A stretch of 64,000 nt of DNA from Bog-793 sp963761425 (lineage in GTDB: Bacteria > Actinomycetota > Acidimicrobiia > Acidimicrobiales > Bog-793), in assembly GCA_963761425.1 (NCBI GenBank), contig CAVXGQ010000003.1, positions 124,001-188,000 of the forward strand, given 5' to 3'. Within the stretch, counting starts at the first letter, position 1; each line of letters opens with the position of its first letter. Below, one piece after another: positions 49,597 through 58,592 of the stretch. A program made the translations under genes and the position numbers. The notes beneath the pieces are model-generated. The model did no database searches. It was not told the DNA's origin and saw nothing but the letters and a program-made list of their open reading frames with translations.

Positions 49597-49815
49597 TCAG
49601 AATTTGAGCGCAGTCTGATTAGAGAGCGGACGAAGGCCGGCCTCGAGGCCGCCGTCGCACGTGGGAGGTGTCGCGGCCGGCCCGTCATCATGACGCCGGA
49701 GCGAGTCGAATTGGCTCAGAAAATGCGGGACGAGGGGAAGTCGTACCGGGAGATCGGCGAGATGCCGCGAGTCGGCGCCTCGACTGTCCAACTGCACTTG
49801 AGCAAGTCGGGGTGA
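49597..49815 (+). pseudogene. serine recombinase (resolvase/invertase) C-terminal remnant
   Basis: From SEFERSLIRERTKAGLEAAV to RVELAQKMRDEGKSYREIGE and VGASTVQLHLSKSG it is the E-helix tail and Hin-like HTH of small serine recombinases. The catalytic N-domain (Ser, Arg residues) is missing; upstream in the same frame there is only unrelated sequence (from 49504). A defunct invertase gene end. Confidence 0.8.
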
Positions 49816-49819
49816 GGAT

Positions 49820-50716
49820 GTGGGTAGTGACGCCCGCTGGTCAGAAGACACTCTTGACCTCCAGCGCTGTCGAGAGATTGCCGAGTTCCTGAGGTCCTTG
49901 CGACCGATGTTTGTCGCTTACGTAGCGAAGGATGAGTGGTGGAATGGCTTCCCCGGCTCACGAGCCCAGGGTGAAGCATCGGAGTCAGAAGTTTTAGGTG
50001 GCGAAGCACGGGAGATTGCTCTTCGATCCGCATACTCGCTGATGAACGTCTCGTTGTTCGCGACGATTCAGCATGTTGAGTCCATAGCCGCGCTGTTGGA
50101 GACGAACAATCCGCCCGCGTATGCCATCACTGTCGTCGCCCGGTCGGCAATCGAGATCGTCGCTCGGGCTTGGTGGCTCGCCGACCCATCTTTGGATGCA
50201 ACCGGTCGTATCAGGCGCGCTCTTATTGAACGATTGGCGAGTGCGCTAGAGGTAGACAGGCTTGAGGCTGCCGGCCACCTCCAGCGGGGCGAGCTCGGAG
50301 CTCCACCCACCGTCGATGCTCTTGTGAGTGAGATTGAGGGGCTCGGATTCACTTGCAATCCGAGGAATGGGTCTGTCGATGGCGATATGCGTTTAGGAGC
50401 CACAAACCTGATCGCCGCGTTCCTCAAGGCAGATACGGAGAAGGGTCATCGGACCATCTATAGGCTCTTGTCTGCGGTCGCGCACGGAACGCTCTGGGGC
50501 CTCATGATCTTCTTCAGCGGCGAGCCAGATGAATCGAAGCGAACTGCAGCCACTTACCGTGTCACGCAAAACTGGCTCGATGGCCCTGCCTGCACTGTGG
50601 CACTTGGAGTGGCTGCGGGGATCAAGCGGATCGGTCAGCTTCTCGACTGGGATCCAGAACCCATCGAGGGCTTCCTCCGTCGGGCCGACGACTTGTTCGG
50701 GAAGCTCCCTGAATGA
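49820..50716 (+). CDS. hypothetical helical protein
   Basis: 298 residues from GTG 49820 (the recombinase remnant ends 4 bases before). Mostly helical: EIAEFLRSLRPMFVAYVAKD, ATIQHVESIAALLETNNPPA, VVARSAIEIVARAWWLADPS, AFLKADTEKGHRTIYRLLSA. Features such as ARSAIEIVAR and R-x-x-Y-x-x-L-S-x-x-x-H are seen in HEPN-like or DUF5677-like proteins, but I cannot assign one. No membrane segment. Its stop overlaps the start of a 31-codon frame. Confidence 0.6.
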   Translation: MGSDARWSEDTLDLQRCREIAEFLRSLRPMFVAYVAKDEWWNGFPGSRAQGEASESEVLGGEAREIALRSAYSLMNVSLFATIQHVESIAALLETNNPPAYAITVVARSAIEIVARAWWLADPSLDATGRIRRALIERLASALEVDRLEAAGHLQRGELGAPPTVDALVSEIEGLGFTCNPRNGSVDGDMRLGATNLIAAFLKADTEKGHRTIYRLLSAVAHGTLWGLMIFFSGEPDESKRTAATYRVTQNWLDGPACTVALGVAAGIKRIGQLLDWDPEPIEGFLRRADDLFGKLPE

Positions 50717-50808
50717 CTGACAAGGCGCGCCAGTACATGCCCATCGGGCGGCTCAAGAGCGAGCGGCGGTGGCCGTGGAGGGACTTCTACGCTGGACGAG
50801 TTACGTAA
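50713..50808 (+). CDS. 31-residue frame coupled to the upstream gene
   Basis: ATG 50713 overlaps the stop of the preceding gene (ATGA) and codes for MTDKARQYMPIGRLKSERRW, PWRDFYAGRVT, then TAA. Basic and Trp-rich. The ATGA overlap suggests translation by coupling, but it could equally be the 5' end of a truncated gene. Confidence 0.3.
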   Translation: MTDKARQYMPIGRLKSERRWPWRDFYAGRVT

Positions 50809-50865
50809 GAAATGGGTCTGTTCGGATTGTGTGAAGCGAACCGTTCGCCGCGCCCGGCGCCCGCT

Positions 50866-51561
50866 TCAGTGGACGACGAGTCCGAACCGGTTGGCCATTT
50901 GCTGCAATCCCGTCATGCCGCGCGCGATCGCCCGGCGCTCGAGCTCGATGACCGGTGTGCGGTCGAACAGAGCCCAGCATTCGAAATCGGCGTGGCGCGA
51001 CACGTAGCGGACACCAGCGAACGCCGGTTCACCCGACAAGTCCTCGGCGTCAAACGCCCACTCGGCGATCAAGCGTGTGATTCGCCGGTCCCTCCCGCGA
51101 ACGACTCCCACGTCCAGGTAGTCGAAGCCGAGGTCGTCGAGCTCTTCGGCGAGCTCCTCGGTGAGGACTACGTGCGTCTCGGGTGCCTCAGCGTCGAGAA
51201 AGCGGTTGGCCTTGTCAACAGCCACCCGAAGGGCGACCCGGCGGTGACGCCAATCGGCAGGAACGCTTCCCGGCGACATGAAGCCTCGACTCCGCCAATC
51301 GTCGTCGGCTTCGAGGGCGGCGAGTATGGATGCCTTGACCCTGAACCGAGCCAACGTCTCGGCGAAGCAACCGCCGAGTTTCGTCGCGAAGTAAATGGTG
51401 CCGTGCTCCGTCGAGTCGAAACGGTTGCCTCCGGTTGCGAGCGACTCGTCGAGCGGGTCGAGGAAGCTTGGTTGCAACGCATCGTCGGCACGAGCGACCC
51501 GCCATATCCCGCCGGTCGGCGGACCGACGAAGAGGAGCTGGGGCTCAGCCGCCCGCGACAA
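50866..51561 (-). CDS. RES-domain toxin
   Basis: 231 residues from TTG 51561, which overlaps the antitoxin's end by 17 bases; the frame stays open further upstream but only antisense-like sequence is read there. RES hallmarks: IWRVARADDALQPSF (Arg), NRFDSTEHGTIYFATKLGGC (RFD...YFA), AETLARF, and the later AEWAFDAEDLSGEPAFAGVR, YVSRHADFECWALFD. RES toxins degrade or modify NAD+ and are neutralised by an Xre-type antitoxin encoded just upstream, as here. Confidence 0.85.
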   Translation of the reverse strand: MSRAAEPQLLFVGPPTGGIWRVARADDALQPSFLDPLDESLATGGNRFDSTEHGTIYFATKLGGCFAETLARFRVKASILAALEADDDWRSRGFMSPGSVPADWRHRRVALRVAVDKANRFLDAEAPETHVVLTEELAEELDDLGFDYLDVGVVRGRDRRITRLIAEWAFDAEDLSGEPAFAGVRYVSRHADFECWALFDRTPVIELERRAIARGMTGLQQMANRFGLVVH

Positions 51562-51931
51562 ACGCCCGGGCCGCGGCGAGGACCGCCCGGAAGTGGTCGG
51601 CGGCGATCCCCTCGACGGGGGACTCGTCGTCGTCGAGCTGGGGATTGAGGCCGATGAACCATGCCCTGACGGTGTGGGGGGACTCGACGGACTGGACGAG
51701 CTGGAAGACTCCGTAGCCCTCGCGAAGCCGGCGATCGATTGCGGGCTGGGGTCGGTTCTCGCGCTTTGCCCAACGTCCGACACTCCCCGGGTCGGATACG
51801 CCTGCGAGCATGGCCGTGACACGCTGGCCGAGGTTCTCCTGGAGGAACTCGGCGACTTCTGCGATGTCAAGGCTCACCGCCTTCCTGTGCGCGTGCCTAT
51901 GCGCGCGAATCACCTGTTCGTCGACGGCCAA
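51545..51931 (-). CDS. Xre/MbcA-like antitoxin of the RES pair
   Basis: 128 residues from TTG 51931; a better start inside is not evident. IAEVAEFLQENLGQRVTAML, AGVSDPGSVGRWAKRENRPQ form the HTH-like part; the C-terminal SPHTVRAWFIGLNPQLDDDE, SPVEGIAADHFRAVLAAARA is the toxin-binding DUF2384-type domain (W-x-x-x-x-N-x-x-L-x-x-x-x-P). Upstream partner of the RES toxin; it would bind both the toxin and its own promoter. Confidence 0.8.
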   Translation of the reverse strand: MAVDEQVIRAHRHAHRKAVSLDIAEVAEFLQENLGQRVTAMLAGVSDPGSVGRWAKRENRPQPAIDRRLREGYGVFQLVQSVESPHTVRAWFIGLNPQLDDDESPVEGIAADHFRAVLAAARAFVAGG

Positions 51932-52044
51932 CTGGACCCACCTCGCTCAAAATCGACCAATGCAGCCAAGCGCATGCTAGCCGGATGCCAGCTCGATTGC
52001 CAACATAGTCAAGGGCACGCTTCCCGGTGCAGATGCCAGAATAG

Positions 52045-52266
52045 CTACCGGCACCTTTCCCCCACGCCGACCCGGCGAGCCGTCCGGTGCTCTCGGCTTC
52101 GACGAGAGCTAGCGAAAAGCGCCGGCAGACTCGCCTCCGCGGCGTTCGCCTCGTGGAGCGCGGCCTTCGCGGAGGAGACGGCTTCGTCCTTAGCCCAGTC
52201 GTCGAGTTCGACGAGCCGCGTGTTGAGCGCATCCTTCAGGTCTTCGTGGTGGATGTCGTCGATCAC
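52045..52266 (-). CDS. small helical protein, doubtful
   Basis: 73 residues from GTG 52266: IDDIHHEDLKDALNTRLVEL, DDWAKDEAVSSAKAALHEAN, then a basic tail. Helical with good acidic-residue pattern, but no family and no strong ribosome site. It could be a truncated gene end near the integration scar. Confidence 0.35.
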   Translation of the reverse strand: MIDDIHHEDLKDALNTRLVELDDWAKDEAVSSAKAALHEANAAEASLPALFASSRRSREHRTARRVGVGERCR

Positions 52267-52493
52267 GACCGGACACTACGCAGGCTCGTTACGACCTGGC
52301 GAGCGAGGCACGGCACGTACGCCTGTGCGCGACTGACGCAGAGCCAAGAGGAGGGAAGCCCAGTTCGCCAACTACACGCCAACTATGGACGCTATTGGTC
52401 GTCCTGTACCGCCTAGTGTCGCCCAGTCGTAAATGGCCTCGGAGCTGGTGTGTTGCGATACAAGGCAGCACACTATGAGTGGTCGAACTTGAC

Positions 52494-52535
52494 TGGGGGT
52501 CAAGAGGCCCCGGGTTCAAATCTCGGCAGCCCGAC
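52494..52535 (+). other. tRNA 3'-half remnant (integration scar)
   Basis: GGTCAAGAGGCCCCGGGTTC, AAATCTCGGCAGCCCGAC: a T-arm (CCGGG-TTCAAAT-CTCGG) and the 3' acceptor strand of a tRNA. No matching 5' half (expected to pair with CAGCCCG) is found upstream. With the integrase end 70 bases downstream it looks like an attachment-site duplicate. Confidence 0.6.
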
Positions 52536-52600
52536 AAGAAATAGCAGGCGAGAGCCGTAGTGGTAGTCGAGCAACTGGTTCTTGGCAGGTCTCGCGAGCC

Positions 52601-52699
52601 CACTCCTCGATCGGGGTCACTGCCGACGTCTATGGCCACATCTTCGATCCGCAGCGCCAAGAGGCGGCCGAAGCGATGGCAGAATCACTCTGGTCGTAG
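52601..52699 (+). pseudogene. tyrosine integrase C-terminal remnant
   Basis: HSSIGVTADVYGHIFDPQRQ, then EAAEAMAESLWS and TAG: the GHSSI-x-x-T-x-x-x-Y-x-H end of phage-type integrases with the catalytic Tyr, lacking everything before it. Next to the tRNA 3' end it marks where an element once integrated. Confidence 0.75.
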
Positions 52700-52995
52700 C
52701 CGGGACCGTTCGTGCGTGACCGCGAACCGAGATAGGTGGCACCGTTGACGACACCTCGGCCGCGCGTTATGGAGCGCAGGTTGCATCCTAGATCCGTCTA
52801 ATCGGGTGTCTGTTCACATGGAGGCGCGATGCGTTCTGGATCGCGCTTCTTATCGCGCACAATGTCGAGATTGCGGGCGGCCGCGTAGGCGTAGGCGTAG
52901 AGGGCTGCTGCTTCCATTTGCACGCGAGCACATCGACTTGGGTCGCGAGGAATTGAACAGGGGGCCTACCCGTTACTGCGAACGGCGGTGCGGTC
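52700..52995. other. no gene seen
   Basis: A 296-base gap between the integrase remnant and the cysteine desulfurase gene's end. No coding signal or clear hairpin recognised. Confidence 0.4.
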
Positions 52996-54150
52996 TCAGT
53001 GTCGTGTGGCTCTCCAGTAGGCGTGGACGAGGTTGTTGGCAGCGGTAGCGATGTCGCCGGGGGTGTTGTCGTGGCCGAGCGACAGTCTCACCGCACCGAG
53101 GGCGACTTCGGGCGGCACACCCATGGCGAGCAGGGTGGCCGCGGGGATGTGCTGTCCGGCGTGGCAGGCCGATCCGGTCGATGCGGCGACTTGGTCGCTG
53201 TGCGCCAGTACGTCCCAACCGAGTGCGGCGGGGAACGACACGGTCAGGGTATTGGGCAGACTGTCGTCTTCGGGGGTGTGTCGGACCAGTCCCGGTATCT
53301 GGGTGGAGAGCATCTGCCACAGCTGGTCACGCAGGGTGCGCAGCCGTTGCGCCTCAGCGTCCAGGCGGCTGTGGGCGAGGCGGCCGGCGGCTCCGAGGCC
53401 GACAATGTAGGCGACGTTTTCGGTGCCGGGTCGTAGTCCTCGTTCCTGGTCGGCTCCGACCAGCACGGGCTGCAGCGGCGTTCCGCGGCGGACGTACAGC
53501 GCGCCGATGCCTTTGGGTGCGTAGAACTTGTGGCCGGCGATGGACAGCAGGTCGACGCCGAGCGTGTCGACGCGGACAACGATCTTGCCTATTGCTTGGG
53601 CAGCGTCGGTGTGGGTGATAACCCCGGACCGATGCGCAACCGCAGCCGCAGCCGCCACGGGCATGATCGCACCGGTTTCGTTCTGCGCCAGCATCACCGT
53701 CAGCAGCGCAACGTCAGTGTCCAACGCGTGGATCACGGTGGCAGAGTCAAGGGTCCCCGTGGTCGTTACCGGGAGGCGGGTTATGGTCCACCCCTCCGCT
53801 TCCAGGAGGTCGCACGGGCGTGCTGTAGCCGGGTGCTCGACCTGGGAGGTGACGATGCGGCGCCGAGCAGGGTCGGCGGCCTTCGCGCTGCCGCGGATGG
53901 CGAGGTTGTTGGACTCGGTGCCGCCGGAGGTGAACACAATTTCCTCGAGTTTGGCGCCGATCAGCAGAGCCACCTGTTCTCGGGCCTGTTCGACAGCCTG
54001 ATGCGCGCGTTGACCCAAAGGGTGCTCGCTAGAGGGGTTTCCATAGTGCTGCTGGAGGTAGGGCAGCATCGCGTCGAGCACTTCCGGAGCCACTGGGGTG
54101 GTGGCGTTGTGGTCCAGGTAGATCAGGTCGGGGGACAGAGCGGTGGTCAC
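52996..54150 (-). CDS. cysteine desulfurase (NifS/IscS family)
   Basis: GTG 54150 (MTTALSPDLIYLDHNATTPV) is preferred, 384 residues; the frame is open 17 codons further upstream. Class V aminotransferase/PLP features: VFTSGGTESNNLAI, VEHPATARP, THTDAAQAIGK (Asp, Gln) and SIAGHKFYAPKGIGALY with the PLP lysine; the sulphur-carrying Cys lies in STGSACHAGQH (near 325). It releases sulphur from cysteine for iron-sulphur cluster or thio-cofactor synthesis. The gene after it upstream codes for an MTH1187-type thiamine-binding protein. Confidence 0.92.
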   Translation of the reverse strand: MTTALSPDLIYLDHNATTPVAPEVLDAMLPYLQQHYGNPSSEHPLGQRAHQAVEQAREQVALLIGAKLEEIVFTSGGTESNNLAIRGSAKAADPARRRIVTSQVEHPATARPCDLLEAEGWTITRLPVTTTGTLDSATVIHALDTDVALLTVMLAQNETGAIMPVAAAAAVAHRSGVITHTDAAQAIGKIVVRVDTLGVDLLSIAGHKFYAPKGIGALYVRRGTPLQPVLVGADQERGLRPGTENVAYIVGLGAAGRLAHSRLDAEAQRLRTLRDQLWQMLSTQIPGLVRHTPEDDSLPNTLTVSFPAALGWDVLAHSDQVAASTGSACHAGQHIPAATLLAMGVPPEVALGAVRLSLGHDNTPGDIATAANNLVHAYWRATRH

Positions 54151-54223
54151 AGCCACCGCCGCATGACGTTGTACTCGAACACGACCTTGCCCACGTGCCA
54201 TCGGCGCCCGGTCCGTGCGTTAG

Positions 54224-54520
54224 TCACTTCGACGACAGTCGCTGTTCGATGGAGTCGACCTTCGAACGCAACGCCCCGCTGACCCCCGGGCGGTGGTCGA
54301 CCTTGACGACCACGGAGACGCGCGGTGCAGCCATCGCCGCGTGGTCGAGACACTGTTTGATAACGCGCATCACCTCGTCCCACTCACCCTCAATGTTGGT
54401 GAACATGGCGTTGGTCTCATTCGGCAGTCCGCTGGCCCTCACGATGCCGACGCACTCGGCCACGAGTTCGCTCACTGACTCACCGACGCCGATGGGAGTG
54501 ATGGAAAACGCAGCGATCAT
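54224..54520 (-). CDS. MTH1187-family thiamine-binding protein
   Basis: 98 residues from ATG 54520. MIAAFSITPIGVGESVSELV, then TNAMFTNIEGEWDEVMRVIK and VSVVVKVDHRPGVSGALRSK are typical of the MTH1187/YkoF-like family (formerly DUF77), small tetrameric proteins with a ferredoxin-like fold that bind thiamine or its HMP moiety. Probably cotranscribed with the cysteine desulfurase (73-base gap), which also feeds sulphur into thiamine thiazole formation; a link to thiamine metabolism is an inference. Confidence 0.85.
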   Translation of the reverse strand: MIAAFSITPIGVGESVSELVAECVGIVRASGLPNETNAMFTNIEGEWDEVMRVIKQCLDHAAMAAPRVSVVVKVDHRPGVSGALRSKVDSIEQRLSSK

Positions 54521-54681
54521 CTTTTGATTCTCGCGCCTAGGGCAGAGGCTTACCTGGCTGATGTCCCCTCGACACGAGCTGCCTGACCGTTCCAGCGCTC
54601 AGTTCCGGCGATCTGGGGCTGGAACGGGTCTCATGCACAGGCGATGTTTGGGGACATGTGGCCTCTCGCCACGCGAGGCGG

Positions 54682-54996
54682 TCAGGAGCCGACGAGTGTC
54701 AACAGCATGATGGTCGGTTCAGTCGCGACCAGGGAGTGGGGCGTGCCAGGCGTCATGTGCAGCCACGAGCCCGGAGCCAGCTCGAGCTCCTCACCGTCAA
54801 CGGTTTAGCGAAGCCGTCCGGACAGAACCTGAACCACGGCAGCGTGGGCCGCCTGGTGTTCGGTCAGCTCCTCGCCGGCGTCGAAGCCAAAGACAGTCAC
54901 GTTCATCCCGTCGCCACGGTGCACGACCTTCGAAACCACGGCACCAGGCTGAATGGCCACTTCGCTCGGGGGATCGATGATCAGGACATGGGTCAT
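54682..54996 (-). pseudogene. cupin-domain protein with premature stop
   Basis: From ATG 54996: MTHVLIIDPPSEVAIQPGAV, FDAGEELTEHQAAHAAVVQV, LSGRLR, then TAA (54805-54807). Reading through gives TVDGEELELAPGSWLHMTPG, TPHSLVATEPTIMLLTLVGS and stop at 54682, completing a 104-codon single-domain cupin (G-x-x-L-x-x-H; P-x-x-x-x-H-x-x-x-A). A single nonsense change therefore cuts an otherwise intact gene. Confidence 0.75.
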
Positions 54997-55216
54997 GTCG
55001 ACATCTTCGTCCGGCTTGGATCGTCGTGCGCTCCCAGCCGGCGGTAGGGGTCACCCGCGCGGCAGATCCTGTCGGCTGCGTGCAGTCCTCGTAACCGTGG
55101 CCGTTCTCATTCGGTCATTGCAACAGTTCAGGCGAACGCCTCCGATGGTGTCAAACAACCAAAGGTCTTAGGATGCGGTCCATCTCGTTGTTTGTAAAGA
55201 AAGGTTTGGTAGCACC

Positions 55217-55441
55217 ATGAAGTGTGCTTACTTCTATACTAGTGGTTTTTTATACCTCTGTGCCGTCGTCCTCTTCGTGTTCGCTCTGATCGCCACCCTG
55301 GAGACCACCGGCCTGTTCCTCACGGAGGGGTTCGGCACGTGGTTGGCGAGCGCTCTCATCGCCCTGACGCTGGCAATAGCGGGGCTTGGCGGCCCATGGC
55401 TCGACGCTCAGGTCAAGACCCACCGAGGCCAGACCGCCTGA
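55217..55441 (+). CDS. small two-helix membrane protein
   Basis: 74 residues from ATG 55217 with AAAGAAAGG upstream. Two membrane segments: YLCAVVLFVFALIATLETTG (about 13-32) and LASALIALTLAIAGLGGPWL (about 43-62), with a short basic tail. No family recognised. The promoter-side sequence is notably AT-rich compared with neighbours (TATACTAGTGGTTTTTTATA). Confidence 0.55.
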   Translation: MKCAYFYTSGFLYLCAVVLFVFALIATLETTGLFLTEGFGTWLASALIALTLAIAGLGGPWLDAQVKTHRGQTA

Positions 55442-55610
55442 GCGCCACCCGCCTGAGCGACGGTCCTCTACCCCGACGCACGTTCATCGGCTCTGCTGGG
55501 CCCGACGTCGATGCGTCGCCGAGGCGGGCCGCAAGCGACTTCAGAGCCTTGTCTTCCGAGAACATCATTGCTTTGCCGGATTCCGAACCGAGGAGCCCGA
55601 GGTGATTCAC

Positions 55611-55643
55611 GTGAGACCGGAGGGACTCCTCCTCCGGTCTCAC
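55611..55643 (+). terminator. 13-bp hairpin, terminator-like
   Basis: GTGAGACCGGAGG (55611-55623), a 7-base loop, CCTCCGGTCTCAC (55631-55643). No U-run follows, as is common for actinobacterial hairpins. It could end the small membrane-protein transcript or that of the opposite strand. Confidence 0.55.
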
Positions 55644-55856
55644 GCTCGTGCCGTGCCTGACTCCTCGCCCTACTCTTAACGCAGAGCCCGCTCGCCGACT
55701 TGCTGTTCCGATACTTCGCCGCATGCGCGGCGCGCAAGTCAACTCCGTGTTTCAGCCTGAACAAGTGGAGAAAGGCTCGCGCCCGTCGCGCGCCCGAGTC
55801 ACATGCCGAGGGTCTCACGGCATTCGCGCATAGCCACTGACCTGGGAACCCCCGAG

Positions 55857-55902
55857 TGGAGGTGAGCGGACTCGAACCGCCGACTTCCACGTTGCGAAAA
55901 TG
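55857..55902 (-). other. tRNA 3'-half remnant
   Basis: On the minus strand: GCAACGTGGAAGTCGGCGG, TTCGAGTCCGCTCACCTCCA. It carries a T-arm (GGCGG-TTCGAGT-CCGC) and 3' acceptor strand CACCTCC, but no 5' half (GGAGGTG) or intact anticodon stem. Probably another attachment scar of a former element. Confidence 0.55.
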
Positions 55903-56036
55903 GATCGAGGCAGGGCTGTATAGAGGACTTACGCGAATCCACCACTTCTCGCCTGCGGCAGCACGCGGCAGGTCGAGGCAGCATGCGGAAGTTCCGACGC
56001 GCCCGTTCGCGCCCCTGACGCGCCCGCAGCGGACGG

Positions 56037-56252
56037 TCAATCCATCCGAGTCAAGACACCCGACCGACTCGCCTCGGGAAATGCCGCTCCGCCCCGGCGG
56101 AGGCGCACACGCCCTGGTACCTGGCGCTCGAGGATGCGCACTTTGTGGCGGGGCACCATCAGCTCGATGTCCTGGTCGAACCCAGCTCGGCAGGAGGAGC
56201 ACACCGGGACGGGGAGCCGGCAGAGGCCGAGGTAGCAGAGCGAGAGGGCCAT
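56037..56252 (-). pseudogene. integrase/transposase N-terminal remnant
   Basis: 71 codons: MALSLCYLGLCRLPVPVCSS, then DQDIELMVPRHKVRILERQV and PGRVRLR. It resembles the N-terminal E-L-L-V-L-R-H-E/Q-x-x-V-L-x-R-Q-V-x-x-x-R-x-R segment of IS3/IS481-type integrase-core proteins, followed by unrelated sequence. The catalytic domain is missing. Confidence 0.55.
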
Positions 56253-56491
56253 GGTCGACGATCTCCCACCACGTTGAGGAGAACCAGCTCAGCGACCTGG
56301 TCGAGGTTCTGGCGCCCTTCACCTCGTACACCGTCCATGGTGCGAAACCGTTTCAATGGTGACTGAGGAACAGCGCGAACGCTGGGTAGTGGGTGGGGCA
56401 GTAGACTAGTAAGAACCTACTAGCTGCATGAAGCCGGGTTCGACCTTGGATTCCGCGCTTTGATGTGCAGGGAATGCAAGGGATACCAACA

Positions 56492-56695
56492 ATGACTGTC
56501 GGTTCTGTGAAGTGGTTCAACGCGGAGAAGGGCTTCGGATTCATCACCCCCGATGACGGTGGAGAAGACGTCTTCGTCCACCACTCCGCGATTCAAATGG
56601 AGGGTTACCGGGCTCTATCGGAGGGCCAACGGGTCGAGTTCGAGGTCACCCAGGGGCAAAAGGGTTTGCAAGCGAGCAACGTCCGATCCGTCTGA
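56492..56695 (+). CDS. cold-shock protein
   Basis: 67 residues from ATG 56492 (an upstream in-frame ATG at 56465 lies in the leader). SVKWFNAEKGFGFITPDDGG and EDVFVHHSAIQMEGYRALSE hold RNP1 (K-G-F-G-F-I) and RNP2 (V-F-V-H-H), the single-stranded RNA/DNA-binding face of CspA-type proteins. A CTAGTA...TACTAG inverted repeat at 56406-56423 lies in the leader, which is long as usual for csp genes. It acts as an RNA chaperone. Confidence 0.95.
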   Translation: MTVGSVKWFNAEKGFGFITPDDGGEDVFVHHSAIQMEGYRALSEGQRVEFEVTQGQKGLQASNVRSV

Positions 56696-56720
56696 ATCGA
56701 GGACATATCGAGGGCTCTCC

Positions 56721-56849
56721 ATGGCTGAAAGTTCGCCGCAAAAGCTGAGCGCGAAGAAGTCGAACCGGTTGCTGAAGGACCAGCGCGCCCACTACGGGAG
56801 CGCGCCCGGTCTGAGAGAGCTCCGAGATTCGACGGTGCACCCTGCCTAG
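56721..56849 (+). CDS. short basic frame, possibly the 5' part of an HTH gene
   Basis: ATG 56721 gives 42 residues: MAESSPQKLSAKKSNRLLKD, QRAHYGSAPGLRELRDSTVH, then PA and TAG. The HTH fragment at 56941 lies in another frame on the same strand. The two could be halves of one gene broken by a frameshift between about 56845 and 56940, which would explain why the HTH fragment has no start. Confidence 0.35.
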   Translation: MAESSPQKLSAKKSNRLLKDQRAHYGSAPGLRELRDSTVHPA

Positions 56850-56940
56850 GGGGAAGGGCAGTCAATCCGAACACGGGCGAGCTAGAAGGCCCCCTCGCGA
56901 CGAGTCTTTTCGGCCACCGCGAACGCCACGACGCGACACC

Positions 56941-57210
56941 GATCAGGACGTCCTCGCGCTGCGCGAGGAGGGTCGCTCCTTCTCGGCGATCGCGCGTCAC
57001 CTCGGTGTAGGGCGGGCAAAAGATGTCTACGCCACCTTTCACCGCACACTGGCGTCTCGTCCTGAGGGCGAGCGGGGAGAACTCGTGCGTCGTGAACTCG
57101 AACGCCTCGCCGTCCTCGAGGTCCGCATCCGCTCGAGGGACGCCACAGCGCCGGAGAAGATGGCCCGCCGCCTAGAAGCGCTCGAGCAGATGCGCCGAGA
57201 CCTCCACTAG
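56941..57210 (+). pseudogene. HTH protein fragment without a start codon
   Basis: The frame is open from 56815 to the TAG at 57210 but holds no ATG, GTG or TTG before the domain. It reads DQDVLALREEGRSFSAIARH, LGVGRAKDVYATFHRTLASR then a long charged helix (LVRRELERLAVLEVRIRSRD, ARRLEALEQMRRDLH). The first part is a resolvase-like HTH. Probably the 3' part of a frameshifted gene (see 56721). Confidence 0.5.
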
Positions 57211-57631
57211 GATTTCGAATCCATTTGCCACCCTCGATGCATTCGCTACCCCGAAGCCGTCGTCTGGCAGTCATCGAATCGTCGCAATCGGTCTTGCGAC
57301 CGATAGATGATCAGCGCCGACGGGACCATCACGCCCTTTGACTGCCCTTCGCACCGACGTGTGGAGACGCCCCGCGAGATGGCAACCGACCTCGGCGACC
57401 TGACGTCGCCGACTTGTACCCGTGACGCTCTGGCAGGTCGAGGTCTGCCGGATTCATCGCGCGTGAACGGCGGTAAACTAAGTGTTGTCGACCGGGGACG
57501 ATGGAGGAGGCCGGCGACTTCTGTGGGTCGGCCTCCGTAACTCGCCGAGCTTCGGCGGTTGGCTCTTTGCGCCGGTTGTTTCATCCGCTCGCATCTCGCG
57601 AACGAGAGATCGCACTGAAAGCGGAAGAACC
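57211..57631. other. leader region of the sigma-factor gene
   Basis: A 421-base gap. TCGGTCTTGCGACCGATAG near 57286-57303 is a small inverted repeat (CGGTC-TTGC-GACCG). No conserved gene is seen; promoters of the sigma-factor gene should lie here. Confidence 0.4.
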
Positions 57632-58570
<939 letters not shown>

Positions 58571-58592
58571 TCAACCTCGAGCACACCCGCCC

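Noticed and set aside
52289..52660. Minus-strand frame containing CRDLNPGPLDPQS
   Set aside because: This peptide is the well-known translation of the reverse strand of tRNA T-arms, so it reflects the tRNA remnant.
55856..56362. Plus-strand frame starting MEVSGLEPPTSTLR
   Set aside because: Also a known false protein read from the antisense of a tRNA 3' end; used only as a sign of the tRNA fragment.
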